Below the pieces are notes generated by a model. It was not told the origin of the DNA. It did not search any database and saw only the letters and a program-made list of their open reading frames with translations. Shown piece by piece: positions 51,846-60,049 of a stretch of 64,000 bases of DNA. The DNA is from Nocardioides cavernaquae (GTDB lineage: Bacteria; Actinomycetota; Actinomycetes; Propionibacteriales; Nocardioidaceae), in assembly GCF_003600895.1 (NCBI RefSeq), contig NZ_QYRP01000002.1:558001-622000 (forward strand). Direction: 5' to 3'. A program made the translations under genes and the position numbers. Position 1 is the first letter of the stretch. Each line of letters opens with the position of its first letter.

Positions 51846-53440
51846 CAGAGGCCTGCCTTCCGGCGCCGGCGCAGGAACGCGACGTACATCCCCGGCGCCG
51901 TGACCAGCGCGAGGAACCCGACCGCCGAAGCGATTGCGAAGGGCATGCGGTCGTCGGCACGGGATGAGACGAGCTCGGTGACTGCCGCGGTCACCGGCTG
52001 CCCCGCAGCTGCCGTGCCTGCCACCAGGGCACCGGTCTCCGGATCGATGACGGCCGGGCCTGCCCCCGCGGCGGGCGCGGCGGCGACCGCGCCCGGGGTC
52101 GTCGTACCGCCGGTGGTCCCGCCAGTAGCCGGGGTGTCCGTGGACGGCTTGTTCGTCCCGGTGTCCGTGCCGCAGGGGCCGGCGTTGACCTTGTCGCAGG
52201 TGGCCGGCTGGGGCGCGATCTGCGCCAGCTTGTTCTGCTTGAGGTTGCCCGGCACGAAGGTCGGGTTGTTGCACTTGGTCACGTCGCGGGAGGTCAGGTT
52301 GACCCCGGAGTCCGCAGCCTTCAGCTTCTGGATCTGGGTGAAACCGGCCTGCACCAGGTTGAGCGGCAGCGGCGAGTATCCGTAGGGACCGGCCTTCGTC
52401 TGGCCCGCGCAGAGCGAGTAGAAGAGGAAGTCCGCGAGGGTCTGGCGCTTGGCCGTCGTCATGCGGGAGTCGGTCTTCCCCGTGGGGATGATCATGTAGG
52501 AGTACGACGACAGCGGGTACGCGCGCGGGTCGGTGGCGTTGTAGACACCGTCGAGGATCTGGGTCAGGTAGAGCTGCGAGGAGGCGTCCTCGTTGATCCG
52601 GGCCTTCGTCAGCGCGACCGCGACGTTGTACTGCGTCGGCTCGACGTAGTAGCCACCCCTGTTGAGCAGCTTCACGACCGGGAACGGCTTGCCGTCCTCC
52701 GCCGTCTTGTTCAGCGGGTAGGAGTACTCGATGTAGCCGATCGTGCCGTTGCCCGTGCGGGCCGCGATCTGGTTCATGACCTGGTCAGAACCCGCCGCAC
52801 CGATCATCCGGCCCTTGCGCGGGTAGTACGACGTCAGGCCCGAGCGCCCGAAGTACGGCCGCCAGATCGAGGAGTACTCCTTGTCCAGCCAGGTGGTGAA
52901 CTGGGCGGTCGTGCCCGAGCCGTCCGAGCGGACCACCGGCGTGATCGGGAGCGACGGGAACGTGCGCCCGTTGTTGTCCTTGGTGATGGCCGGGTCGTTC
53001 CAGTTGGTGATCTTGTTGGCGAAGATCTTCGCGAGGGTGTCACCGGACAGGCGCAGGTTGCGCACCATCGTCGTACCCACCTTGAGCTGGTAGGTGAACG
53101 CCGTGCCGCCGGCCACGATCGGCAGGTAGGCGTAGTCGCGACCACCCGAGGTGTCCGACGCCCCGTTCTCGTCCGTGCCCTGGTAGGGGATCTCCGAGAT
53201 CGCGTAGTCGACGCTGCCCTTGGCGAAGTCCTGGCGTCCCTTGGACGAGCCTCCACCGGTGTAGACGACCTGCATGCCGTTGGAGCTCACGTCGGCGATC
53301 CACTGCATCACGATGTTCTGCGACCACGTCGAGCCGGTGCCCTCGATCTGGGCGTACGTCGCGGCGTGGGCGGCCGAGTTGCCTGCGAACAGCGCAAACA
53401 CGCTCGCGGCAACGGTCAGGTAGATCGCGCGGGGGTTCAT
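51845..53440 (-). CDS. pstS: PstS-like phosphate-binding protein with membrane anchor
   Basis: Protein of 531 residues. Signal peptide (1-27, AHA-A). The binding domain shows IEGTGSTWSQ (phosphate loop), VVYTGGGSSKGRQDF, ISEIPYQG, ITPVVRSDGSGTTAQF and GTIGYIEYSYP. After about 400 comes a Thr/Pro/Ala-rich linker (TGGTTGGTTTPGAVAAAPAAGAG, in parts) and a C-terminal transmembrane helix plus RRRRK, so it is tethered to the membrane rather than lipidated. This differs from most PstS lipoproteins. It overlaps pstA by ATGA and precedes the 874-residue protein. Confidence 0.85.
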   Translation of the reverse strand: MNPRAIYLTVAASVFALFAGNSAAHAATYAQIEGTGSTWSQNIVMQWIADVSSNGMQVVYTGGGSSKGRQDFAKGSVDYAISEIPYQGTDENGASDTSGGRDYAYLPIVAGGTAFTYQLKVGTTMVRNLRLSGDTLAKIFANKITNWNDPAITKDNNGRTFPSLPITPVVRSDGSGTTAQFTTWLDKEYSSIWRPYFGRSGLTSYYPRKGRMIGAAGSDQVMNQIAARTGNGTIGYIEYSYPLNKTAEDGKPFPVVKLLNRGGYYVEPTQYNVAVALTKARINEDASSQLYLTQILDGVYNATDPRAYPLSSYSYMIIPTGKTDSRMTTAKRQTLADFLFYSLCAGQTKAGPYGYSPLPLNLVQAGFTQIQKLKAADSGVNLTSRDVTKCNNPTFVPGNLKQNKLAQIAPQPATCDKVNAGPCGTDTGTNKPSTDTPATGGTTGGTTTPGAVAAAPAAGAGPAVIDPETGALVAGTAAAGQPVTAAVTELVSSRADDRMPFAIASAVGFLALVTAPGMYVAFLRRRRKAGL

Positions 53441-54654
53441 CGGGTCACTCGATTCGACTCAGGCAGGTCCGCGCGGCCGACGGTCATCGTCGCGCGGTTC
53501 AGGGTCAGCAGGTTGCGCACCAGGCGCAGGAAGGCACGCACCGGGCGCCGCCGGACGCGGTTGCTGCGCGGGCGAGCCACGAGACGGGCCACCACGAAGA
53601 GCGCCAGGACCAGGATCAGCAGCACGGCGGCCGCGCCGAACGCCCGCTGGATCGCGATCGGCTCACCGGAGCGGACCAGCGTGAAGATGTAGAGCGGCAG
53701 GGAGTTCATGACGCTGCCGGGGTCGACCTCGGTGGTCGGCGCCGCAGCCGAGGTGAGCAGCACCGGGCTGGTCTCCCCCACGCCGCGCGCGACACCGAGG
53801 ATGACGGCGGTGGCGAGGCCCGGACGCGCGGTCGGGAGCACGACGTGCCAGACCGTCTTCCAGCGGCTCGCGCCGAGCGCCAGGCTGGCCTCACGAAGGT
53901 TGCCGGGGACGACGCGCAGCACCACGTCGGACGCGCGGGCGATGATCGGCAGCATCATGACCGCGATGGCGAGGCCTGCGGCCAGGCCCGATCGCGGGTA
54001 GCCGAGGGTCAGGATCACGACCGCGTAGACGAACAGGCCGGCGACGATCGAGGGGAGGGCCGTCATCGCCTCGACGACGGTGCGCACGACCGTGGCGAAG
54101 CGGCCGCCGACCTCGTTCATGAAGACGGCCGTCCCGATGCCGAGCGGCAGCGTGATCGCCAGTCCGATCCCGAGCTGGATCAGCGACCCGATGACGGCGT
54201 GCTTCACGCCGCCGTTGAGGAGCAGGTCCTTCGGACCCACGCCGTCCATGTCGTCGAACCAGAAGTTGGAGTGCGTGAGCGGCCGCCAGCCGCGGAGGAA
54301 GACGAAGATGACCGTGCTGACCAGCGCGCCGAGCACGAGCGCGAAGGCCCACTGGATCGTGCGGCGGGCAATCGTGTCGGCGACGTCCGGCCAGCCACCG
54401 CGCATCCCGGCGACCACGCCGCCGATGAGCAGGCTGAACAGGAACCAGACCGCGAGGAACCACGCGGTGCCGGCCAGGGGCAGCAGCTGCTGGGTGACGA
54501 TCCACGCGAGCGCGAACGACGCCGCCAGGGAACCCCAGCCACGCATCCGCTCGTCAGCGGTGGGCTTGCCGAGCCCGGCCCGAGGAACGGCCGGCGCGGC
54601 ATCCGCGTCGTACGTCGGGAGGTGGGTGGTCGGTGTCTCGGAAGCCATGTGCAT
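53437..54654 (-). CDS. pstA: Phosphate ABC transporter permease PstA
   Basis: Protein of 405 residues from ATG 54654 (TGATG overlap with pstC). A start at 54648 would omit two residues. The last about 290 residues are the PstA permease with the EAA-loop region REASLALGASRWKTVWHVVLPTARPGLATAVILG. An N-terminal extension of about 115 residues adds two extra hydrophobic segments. The C-terminal tail after the last helix is basic (RPRSNRVRRRPVRAF). It forms the membrane channel with PstC. Confidence 0.92.
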   Translation of the reverse strand: MHMASETPTTHLPTYDADAAPAVPRAGLGKPTADERMRGWGSLAASFALAWIVTQQLLPLAGTAWFLAVWFLFSLLIGGVVAGMRGGWPDVADTIARRTIQWAFALVLGALVSTVIFVFLRGWRPLTHSNFWFDDMDGVGPKDLLLNGGVKHAVIGSLIQLGIGLAITLPLGIGTAVFMNEVGGRFATVVRTVVEAMTALPSIVAGLFVYAVVILTLGYPRSGLAAGLAIAVMMLPIIARASDVVLRVVPGNLREASLALGASRWKTVWHVVLPTARPGLATAVILGVARGVGETSPVLLTSAAAPTTEVDPGSVMNSLPLYIFTLVRSGEPIAIQRAFGAAAVLLILVLALFVVARLVARPRSNRVRRRPVRAFLRLVRNLLTLNRATMTVGRADLPESNRVTR

Positions 54655-55709
54655 CACGCCTCAGCTCCTGCGCCCGAGCGGCTCCGGGCGACGACCATCG
54701 CCGCGAGGGTGTTGACGCCGAGCGTGATCACGAAGAGAACGAAGCCGGCGGCCAGGAGCGCGGAGAGCTGCGATGCGCTCGCCTCTCCGAAACGGCCCGC
54801 GATCAGCACGCTGACGGTGCTTCCGCCGACCTCGAGGAAGCGGGGCTTCATCACGAACTCGGGCGAGAGGATGAGCAGGACCGCGATCGTCTCGCCGAGC
54901 GCGCGGCCGAGGCCGAGCATGGTGCCACCGATGATGCCGCCGCGGCCGAACGGGAGTACGACGGAGCGGATCATGCCCCAGCGGGTGGAGCCCAGCGCGA
55001 GCGCTGCTTCCTTCTCCCCCGGCGGGGTCTGCGAGAAGACCTGGCGCATGACCGCGCAGGCCATCGGCATGACCATCATCGCGACGGCGATGCCGGCGCA
55101 GAACGAGCTGGAGATGTAGCGGGTCGCGTCCGTGACGGCCGCGTGCGGGTCCGCGATCACGATCGCGCCCGAGTCGCTGACGGTGTTGACCCGGAAGAGC
55201 GGGATCCAGCCGAGGTACTGCTGGAGGAAGACCGCGAAGTCGCCGGCGTAGGGCATCACGAGGAAGAAGCCCCACAGCCCGTAGACGATCGACGGCACGG
55301 CGGCCATCAGGTCGATCATCGAGACGAGCGTCGACTGGATCTTCGGCGGCGCGTACTCACTGATGTAGAGCGCGGTCGCGAGCGCCAGGGGCACGGCGAA
55401 GACCATCGCGACGAGCGCGACCGAGATCGTCCCGGTGAGGACTGCGGCGATGCCGAGGACATCGGTCTCGGGCGACCACTGGCTCTCGGTGAAGAACGAG
55501 AACCCGTAGTGGCGCAGGGTCGGGACAGCCTGCCAGGCCAGGAAGAGGCCCACTCCGCCGGTGATGACGAGCACGGTGGCACCGACGACCCGGGAGGTGT
55601 TCTCGAAGACGGCGTCCGCGCCGGAGGCCTTGCGAGAAATGCGTCGAGGCTCGGGCGGCGGCCCTACGGGGGCAGCCTCCGGCATCAGGTCGGTGCGAAG
55701 GGTGGTCAC
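54654..55709 (-). CDS. pstC: Phosphate ABC transporter permease PstC
   Basis: Protein of 351 residues from GTG 55709. Six transmembrane helices, with the permease motif EKEAALALGSTRWGMIRSVVLPFGRGGIIGGTMLGLGRALGETIAV in the C-terminal half. It is the first gene of the operon. A PHO-box-like direct repeat lies 70-90 bp upstream. The coding sequence is standard in length for actinobacterial PstC. Confidence 0.94.
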   Translation of the reverse strand: MTTLRTDLMPEAAPVGPPPEPRRISRKASGADAVFENTSRVVGATVLVITGGVGLFLAWQAVPTLRHYGFSFFTESQWSPETDVLGIAAVLTGTISVALVAMVFAVPLALATALYISEYAPPKIQSTLVSMIDLMAAVPSIVYGLWGFFLVMPYAGDFAVFLQQYLGWIPLFRVNTVSDSGAIVIADPHAAVTDATRYISSSFCAGIAVAMMVMPMACAVMRQVFSQTPPGEKEAALALGSTRWGMIRSVVLPFGRGGIIGGTMLGLGRALGETIAVLLILSPEFVMKPRFLEVGGSTVSVLIAGRFGEASASQLSALLAAGFVLFVITLGVNTLAAMVVARSRSGAGAEA

Positions 55710-55777
55710 GCTGTCATTCCGGCTCGTAGGGCGAGATCGGATGAACCGTGATCAACTTCGAAGAACGGACAGTCCGC

Positions 55778-55799
55778 ACAAGGTGGACATACGTTGAAC
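55778..55799 (-). promoter_or_regulatory. PHO-box-like direct repeat upstream of pstC
   Basis: On the minus strand GTTCAACGTAT (55789-55799) is followed by GTCCACCTTGT (55778-55788). These are two 11-bp units, each beginning G-T-T/C-C-A. PhoP sites of Streptomyces-type PHO boxes are direct repeats of 11 bp starting GTTCA. A further GTTCATCC lies nearer pstC (about 55737-55744). Spacing to the start is 70-90 bp. PhoP control is inferred. Confidence 0.5.
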
Positions 55800-55893
55800 G
55801 CGGAGCCCCCGGCGGTGGAACATGCCCGCACCGCGCTCAGCGTTCACGCTCGGCGCGTGATCCACGCGACACCTGGTCTAGTCAGGAGACGCC

Positions 55894-56003
55894 CGTCGAC
55901 ACGTCGCGACCTCGATGTCGACACGTCGCAACCTGGACGCCGACACGTCGCGACCTCGACGTCGACACGTCGCAATCTGGACGCCGACACGTCGCAACCT
56001 TGT
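55894..56003. repeat. 22-bp repeat array B: five direct units
   Basis: Five head-to-tail 22-bp units start at 55894, 55916, 55938, 55960 and 55982, core GACACGTCGCAA or GACACGTCGCGA. They differ from array A by T for G in GACACGTCGC. They lie between pstC (divergent) and the gene at 56031, ending 27 bp before its start. No inverted unit is seen in this array. Confidence 0.85.
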
Positions 56004-56030
56004 GGACTCCCGGTGCCCTAGGGTGCGCTC

Positions 56031-56384
56031 ATGATCGGGCGACTCGTGAAGCTCAGTGTGCTGGTCGGGCTGGCCGGCGTCGTCGTGGGCGTCTGGCTCG
56101 GATCGACGCGAGCAACCCTGGGCCCGGCGCCGCTGAAGACGGTCGATGCCACCGCGACGTACGAGAACGGCTTCGGCCGCGCATCGACCGAGGACGACGA
56201 GCAGCAGTTCGTGTTCGACGTACGCCGGATCCCGTGGGTGTCCGGCTCGAAGGTGGGCAAGGGCGACCCGCCCTGCCTCCGTACGCCGGGGCGCAAGGCT
56301 GACGTGGAGATCGGCTACCGCGACATCCGGCTACCCGACGGGCGCACCACCGCCGACGTGGCGCTCTGGATCCGCTGCCGCTGA
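56031..56384 (+). CDS. Membrane-anchored exported protein, hypothetical
   Basis: Protein of 117 residues. The N-terminal helix (LVKLSVLVGLAGVVVGVWLGS, about 5-25) is a signal anchor. The rest is a small exported domain containing two Cys (PPCLRTPGR and WIRCR). I do not recognise the family. It starts 27 bp after repeat array B and converges with cysQ. Confidence 0.55.
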   Translation: MIGRLVKLSVLVGLAGVVVGVWLGSTRATLGPAPLKTVDATATYENGFGRASTEDDEQQFVFDVRRIPWVSGSKVGKGDPPCLRTPGRKADVEIGYRDIRLPDGRTTADVALWIRCR

Positions 56385-56409
56385 CGCTCTCCGACCCTCT
56401 GCCGGACGA

Positions 56410-57198
56410 TCAGTCGGTGCCGTGGGCCTTCACGAAGGCGACGATGCGCTCGGCCAGCTCGGGCCGGCAGACGATCAGGTCGGGGAGGTAGACGTCCTCC
56501 TGGTTGTAGACCAGCGGAGTGCCGTCCACACGAGAGGTGAAGAGCCCTGCAGCGCGGGCGACCGCCACGGGGGCGGCGGAGTCCCACTCGTACTGACCAC
56601 CGGCGTGCACGTAGGCATCGGTGATGTCCCGCGCCACGCTCAGCACCTTGACGCCGGCCGAACCCATCGGCACGAGCTCCGCGTCGAGTTCTTCAGCCAG
56701 CGCGGCGACGAAGGCCGGCGGGCGGCTCCGCGAGACCGCGATGCGCGGACGGCTGGCCGTCGACGCAGGCACGACCGGCGGGGTGCCGGTGTTGAAGGTC
56801 TCCCCCAGCGCCGGCTGGGCGACCGCTCCGGCGACGAGCTCGCCGTCCTGCCACAGCGCGACGTGGACGGCCCAGTCCTCGCGCGGGACCTCGGAGAACT
56901 CGCGGGTCCCGTCGAGCGGGTCGATGATCCAGACCCGGCTCGCGGAGAGACGGGCGCTCTTGTCGGCCGCGCTCTCGAGGGCTTCCTCCGAGAGGACGGC
57001 ATCGTCGGGCCGGTGCTCGGCAACCAGTGACATCAGCAGGTCGTGCGCGGCCATGTCGCCGGCGTCCTTGAGCTCCTTGCCCTCCAGCCCCGACGTGGCG
57101 CGCACCTCGAGCAGGCACTCACCCGCGACCGTGGCCAGCCAGGTGGCGAGGACGTGGTCGTCAGTGGCAGCGGCGTCGGGCGCAGGCGAGAAAGTCAC
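56410..57198 (-). CDS. cysQ: 3'(2'),5'-bisphosphate nucleotidase CysQ
   Basis: Protein of 262 residues of the inositol-monophosphatase superfamily. Metal ligands are visible in LSEEALE, IDPLDGTREF and YEWDSAAPVAVARAAG. It hydrolyses PAP to AMP, clearing the by-product of sulfate assimilation. Length fits CysQ rather than inositol monophosphatase, but inositol phosphatase activity is a possible alternative. It is convergent with the small exported protein gene. Confidence 0.87.
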   Translation of the reverse strand: MTFSPAPDAAATDDHVLATWLATVAGECLLEVRATSGLEGKELKDAGDMAAHDLLMSLVAEHRPDDAVLSEEALESAADKSARLSASRVWIIDPLDGTREFSEVPREDWAVHVALWQDGELVAGAVAQPALGETFNTGTPPVVPASTASRPRIAVSRSRPPAFVAALAEELDAELVPMGSAGVKVLSVARDITDAYVHAGGQYEWDSAAPVAVARAAGLFTSRVDGTPLVYNQEDVYLPDLIVCRPELAERIVAFVKAHGTD

Positions 57199-57330
57199 GC
57201 GGCAACCCTACGGCGTGCGAGTGCGGCTGAGCGCCAGGGCCTCTCCACGCGAGCTCACACGACGCGTGCCAACCAGACGGCCGAGCTGGGCGTCTCACCG
57301 ATGACCCCCATTCGAGGAGAGGAGCCCCTC

Positions 57331-57855
57331 ATGATGCGCCGCATCCTGGCCGCCCTGGCCACTTCCCTGTTGATCGGCGCCACCGTCGCAACGCCCGCCC
57401 CCGCGACGAGCGCACCGGCCTGGCAGAACGCACCGACCAGCTGGACCAACCCCAACGGCGGCCTACCGAGAATCACGGCCCTCCGCTACGCCACGCACCC
57501 GGGCTTCGACCGGGTCGTCATCGATGTCCGCGGCAAGCTTCCGAGCTACCGGACCCATTACGGCGCGAGGTTCTACTACGACGGCAGCGGTGCGCTGGTG
57601 CCGATCCGCGGCGGGCTCGGGATCACCTTCAACCCCGCCTACGCCCACCGCAACGACGGCACGTCGACGTACACGGGTCCGAGAATCGCGCGTCCCGGCT
57701 TCCGGACGTTGAAGGCGATCGCGTTCACCGGCGACTACGAGGGCTACGTGAACTTCGCTTTCGGGCTGTCCTGCGACGGATCGACCAGGGCGCCGTACCG
57801 CGTCATGCGGTTGCACGAGCCGCAGCGGATCGTCATCGACTTCAAGCACTGCTGA
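57331..57855 (+). CDS. Secreted AMIN-like domain protein
   Basis: Protein of 174 residues with GGAGAGG upstream. ATG 57331 or 57334. Signal peptide 1-28 (ends ATSAP-A). The mature part has the AMIN-like beta pattern ITALRYATHPGFDRVVIDVRGKLPSY, then TLKAIAFTGDYEGYVNFAFGL and RIVIDFKHC. Such domains are found in actinobacterial surface proteins. Its C-terminal DFKHC codons and stop form the first copy of a 16-bp tandem repeat. Confidence 0.75.
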   Translation: MMRRILAALATSLLIGATVATPAPATSAPAWQNAPTSWTNPNGGLPRITALRYATHPGFDRVVIDVRGKLPSYRTHYGARFYYDGSGALVPIRGGLGITFNPAYAHRNDGTSTYTGPRIARPGFRTLKAIAFTGDYEGYVNFAFGLSCDGSTRAPYRVMRLHEPQRIVIDFKHC

Positions 57856-57869
57856 CTTCAAGCACTGCT
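57838..57869. repeat. 16-bp tandem duplication across a stop codon
   Basis: GACTTCAAGCACTGCT occurs at 57838-57853 and again at 57854-57869, followed by GAC. The first copy encodes the last four residues and stop of the AMIN-like gene. It is a recent tandem duplication by appearance, probably harmless. Confidence 0.7.
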
Positions 57870-57882
57870 GACGTCGAACAGG

Positions 57883-58467
57883 TCAGGAGTTGAAGCGCTG
57901 CTGGGTCTTCTCGAGTCCTTCGGCGATCAGGCACTCGACGCCATCGGCCGCGTCGATGACCTGGAACGGAAGTTCCTTCTTCTCGACCGTGGAGTAGTTG
58001 GACAGCACGAAATCGGCGACCTCCTGGCGACCGGGAGGTCGTCCGATGCCGGCCCGCACCCGGAAGAAGTCACCAGTGCCGAGGGACGAGCGCATCGAGC
58101 GGAGGCCGTTGTGCCCGTTGTCGCCGCCGCCGAGCTTGACGCGCAGCGTGCCGAACGCGATGTCGAGCTCGTCGTGGATGGCGATCACGTGGTCGGGCTC
58201 GACCTTGTAGAACGAGGCGAGCGCCTTGACCGGCCCCCCGGACTCGTTCATGTAGCAACGCGCCCGTGCCAGTACGACGCGTGGACCGCCCGGCTGGAGC
58301 CGTCCCTCCACCACGTCGGCGCGGCCGGTCTTGTGGGACTTGAACTTCGATCCCATGCGCTCGGCCAGCACGTCCGTCACCAGGTAGCCCACGTTGTGCC
58401 GGTGCCCGGCGTACGACGGACCGGGGTTGCCCAGGCCGACAACCAGCCAGACGTCGCTCTCACTCAT
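57883..58467 (-). CDS. pth: Peptidyl-tRNA hydrolase
   Basis: Protein of 194 residues from the ATG at 58467. The pattern WLVVGLGNPGPSYAGHRHNVG (active His in RHNVG), CYMNESGGPV, HDELDIAFGTLRVKLGGGDNGHNGLRS and RAGIGRPPGRQEVADFVL, given in parts, is diagnostic. It recycles tRNA from abortive peptidyl-tRNAs. It lies downstream of rplY in the same direction, the conserved actinobacterial order. Confidence 0.95.
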   Translation of the reverse strand: MSESDVWLVVGLGNPGPSYAGHRHNVGYLVTDVLAERMGSKFKSHKTGRADVVEGRLQPGGPRVVLARARCYMNESGGPVKALASFYKVEPDHVIAIHDELDIAFGTLRVKLGGGDNGHNGLRSMRSSLGTGDFFRVRAGIGRPPGRQEVADFVLSNYSTVEKKELPFQVIDAADGVECLIAEGLEKTQQRFNS

Positions 58468-58498
58468 GGGAGAAGTATCGCGGACCCGTGGAACGAGC

Positions 58499-58563
58499 AA
58501 CGCCCCGTCCGCGCAACCTCCGCCGCCGCAGAGTGCGGCAGAAGTGCGCTGGACAGGGCGTTA
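58499..58563. terminator. Large hairpin between rplY and pth
   Basis: AACGCCC-C-GTCC (58499-58510) pairs with GGAC-A-GGGCGTT (58552-58563), one mismatch, around a 41-base loop that has its own CGCCGCCGCA/TGCGGC inner stem. It lies after the rplY stop (58600) on the minus strand and before pth. It may end or attenuate the rplY transcript. Confidence 0.5.
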
Positions 58564-58599
58564 CCGGTGGGCGCGGGCTTCACAGCCGGCGCCGGGAGG

Positions 58600-59223
58600 T
58601 CACTCCGAGGCAGCCTCGGCGGACTCGCCCTCCTCGCCCTCGACCTCGGCGATCTCGCCGAGGTCAGCCTCGACCTCACCGGTGACGTTGATGATGAGCA
58701 GGTCGGCGTCGGCGAGCAGCGTCGAGCCCTTGGGCAGGACGAGCTGGCTGGCGAGGATCTGCGTGCCGGCCTTGAGGCCCTCGATGTCGACCTCGACCGA
58801 CTCGGGGATGTGGGTGGCCTCGGCCTCGAGCGAGATGGTGTTGTTCTCGATCTGGACCAGCGTGCCCTTCTCGGCGTCACCGACCGTGAGGACCGGGACG
58901 TCCACGGTGACCTTCTCGCCCTTGATGACGACGACGAAGTCGATGTGCTCGATGACGCGCTTGATCGGGTCGACCTGGATCGCCTTGACCAGCGCGAGCG
59001 ACTCGGCGCCGTCGACGGTCAGGTCGAGAACGGCGTTGGCACCGAGGTGCTTGATCGCCATCGTCGTCTGGTGCGACGGGAGGGTGATGTGGACCGGGTC
59101 GTTGCCGTGGCCGTAGATGACCGCGGGGATCTGACCGTCGCGACGGGCACGGCGGGCAGCGCCCTTGCCGAACTCGGTGCGGGTCGAGGCCTTGATGTGG
59201 GACTCGGAAGTCGAGGCAGACAT
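58600..59223 (-). CDS. rplY: Ribosomal protein L25 (CTC family)
   Basis: Protein of 207 residues. An N-terminal L25 domain (RTEFGKGAARRARRDGQIPAVIYGHGND, in part) is followed by the TL5/CTC beta-domain (residues about 95-190) and an acidic tail. It binds 5S rRNA. The long form with a CTC domain is usual in actinobacteria. A GAGCGC-stem hairpin lies 60 bp upstream in the leader. Confidence 0.94.
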   Translation of the reverse strand: MSASTSESHIKASTRTEFGKGAARRARRDGQIPAVIYGHGNDPVHITLPSHQTTMAIKHLGANAVLDLTVDGAESLALVKAIQVDPIKRVIEHIDFVVVIKGEKVTVDVPVLTVGDAEKGTLVQIENNTISLEAEATHIPESVEVDIEGLKAGTQILASQLVLPKGSTLLADADLLIINVTGEVEADLGEIAEVEGEEGESAEAASE

Positions 59224-59282
59224 GTGAACTCCTGTGCGGTGGGTGGTGACGATGTGGGGGCCACCGGTCCGGAACGCACAAA

Positions 59283-59315
59283 GAGCGCCGTGCTCATGAC
59301 AGCAGCACAGCGCTC
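59283..59315 (-). promoter_or_regulatory. Leader hairpin upstream of rplY
   Basis: On the minus strand GAGCGC-T-GTGCT pairs with AGCAC-G-GCGCTC (59283-59294 with 59304-59315), with one mismatch. TTTGTG follows. It is 60 bp before the rplY ATG. It has the form of an intrinsic terminator or attenuator. No known L25 leader is claimed. Confidence 0.45.
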
Positions 59316-59419
59316 CGGAGAGAACCAGCCCTGTCGATCACGGAACTCCCCATCACTGGGGCATTCCCTCGCCGAGGCAACTGGAGAAGCGTACGCCGCA
59401 TCCGCCGTGCCCCCCAAAT

Positions 59420-59485
59420 CGTCCACACGTCGCAACTTCGATGCCGACACGTCGCAACCTCGACGTCGACACGGCGCAAGTTGGG
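59420..59485. repeat. 22-bp repeat array C: three direct units
   Basis: Units start at 59420, 59442 and 59464, with cores CACACGTCGCAA, GACACGTCGCAA and GACACGGCGCAA. They are in the gap between the MarR gene stop (59490) and rplY's upstream region. They end 4 bp before the MarR stop. The first two match array B; the last matches array A. Confidence 0.85.
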
Positions 59486-59489
59486 AGGC

Positions 59490-59924
59490 TCACGCCCAGG
59501 GATCGGTGATCTCCCGCAGTTTCTCGAGCGAGTCGGTGAGCTCGCGCAGGCGACGTACGCCGAGGTGCTGCTCCCACTCCGCGCGGATCTCTTCCTCCAC
59601 TCGCCTCGCCACCGCGAGCACCTCACGGCCTCGCGGCGCGAACTGCACCAGCTTCGCCCGGGCGTCCGAGGGGTCGGGGATCCGCTCGACGTACCCCGCC
59701 CGCTCGAGCTGGTCGACCATCGCCCCGGCCGTCTGCTTGGTGACCTGAGCAGCCGCGGCCAGCTCTGTGAGCCGCGACCCCTCGTCCCCGATCCGTGCCG
59801 CGACGCGCGCCTGGGCCAGCGTGATGTCGTCGAACCCGGCAGCGACGATCGCGTCGACGACGCGGGTCTCGATGTGGCGGACGGCGACGAACATGAGTAC
59901 GCCGGGATGGAGCTGGTCGGCCAC
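59490..59924 (-). CDS. MarR-family transcriptional regulator
   Basis: Protein of 144 residues. Winged helix around LAQARVAARIGDEGSRLTELAAAAQVTKQTAGAMVDQLERAGYVERIPDPSDARAKLVQFAPRG (given in parts). It is divergent from the mycothiol-dependent-enzyme gene, and a perfect 15-bp inverted repeat lies between them. Autoregulation and regulation of that gene are inferred. Confidence 0.9.
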   Translation of the reverse strand: MADQLHPGVLMFVAVRHIETRVVDAIVAAGFDDITLAQARVAARIGDEGSRLTELAAAAQVTKQTAGAMVDQLERAGYVERIPDPSDARAKLVQFAPRGREVLAVARRVEEEIRAEWEQHLGVRRLRELTDSLEKLREITDPWA

Positions 59925-59944
59925 AGGTCCTCCTTGCGCGGGTC

Positions 59945-59991
59945 TTGACAGTTAAGTCAGCCTACCTGACTATTTAGTCAGGTAGGCTGAC
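59945..59991 (+). promoter_or_regulatory. Promoter and perfect 15-bp inverted repeat
   Basis: TTGACA (59945-59950) and GACTAT (59968-59973), 17 bp apart, form a plus-strand promoter. GTCAGCCTACCTGAC (59956-59970) and its exact reverse complement (59977-59991) form a perfect inverted repeat around TATTTA, which covers the -10 box. This is the natural site for the divergent MarR protein. An additional TGAC-AGTTAA-GTCA inverted repeat overlaps at 59947-59959. Confidence 0.75.
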
Positions 59992-60049
59992 GATTGGGGC
60001 AGTGATGAGCACAACGGCGCAGACTGGCCGGGCGCACAGGAGGAGGGGC

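Noticed and set aside
55894..56003. CRISPR array
   Set aside because: The 22-bp units are directly adjacent with no unique spacers, and there are no cas genes in the window.
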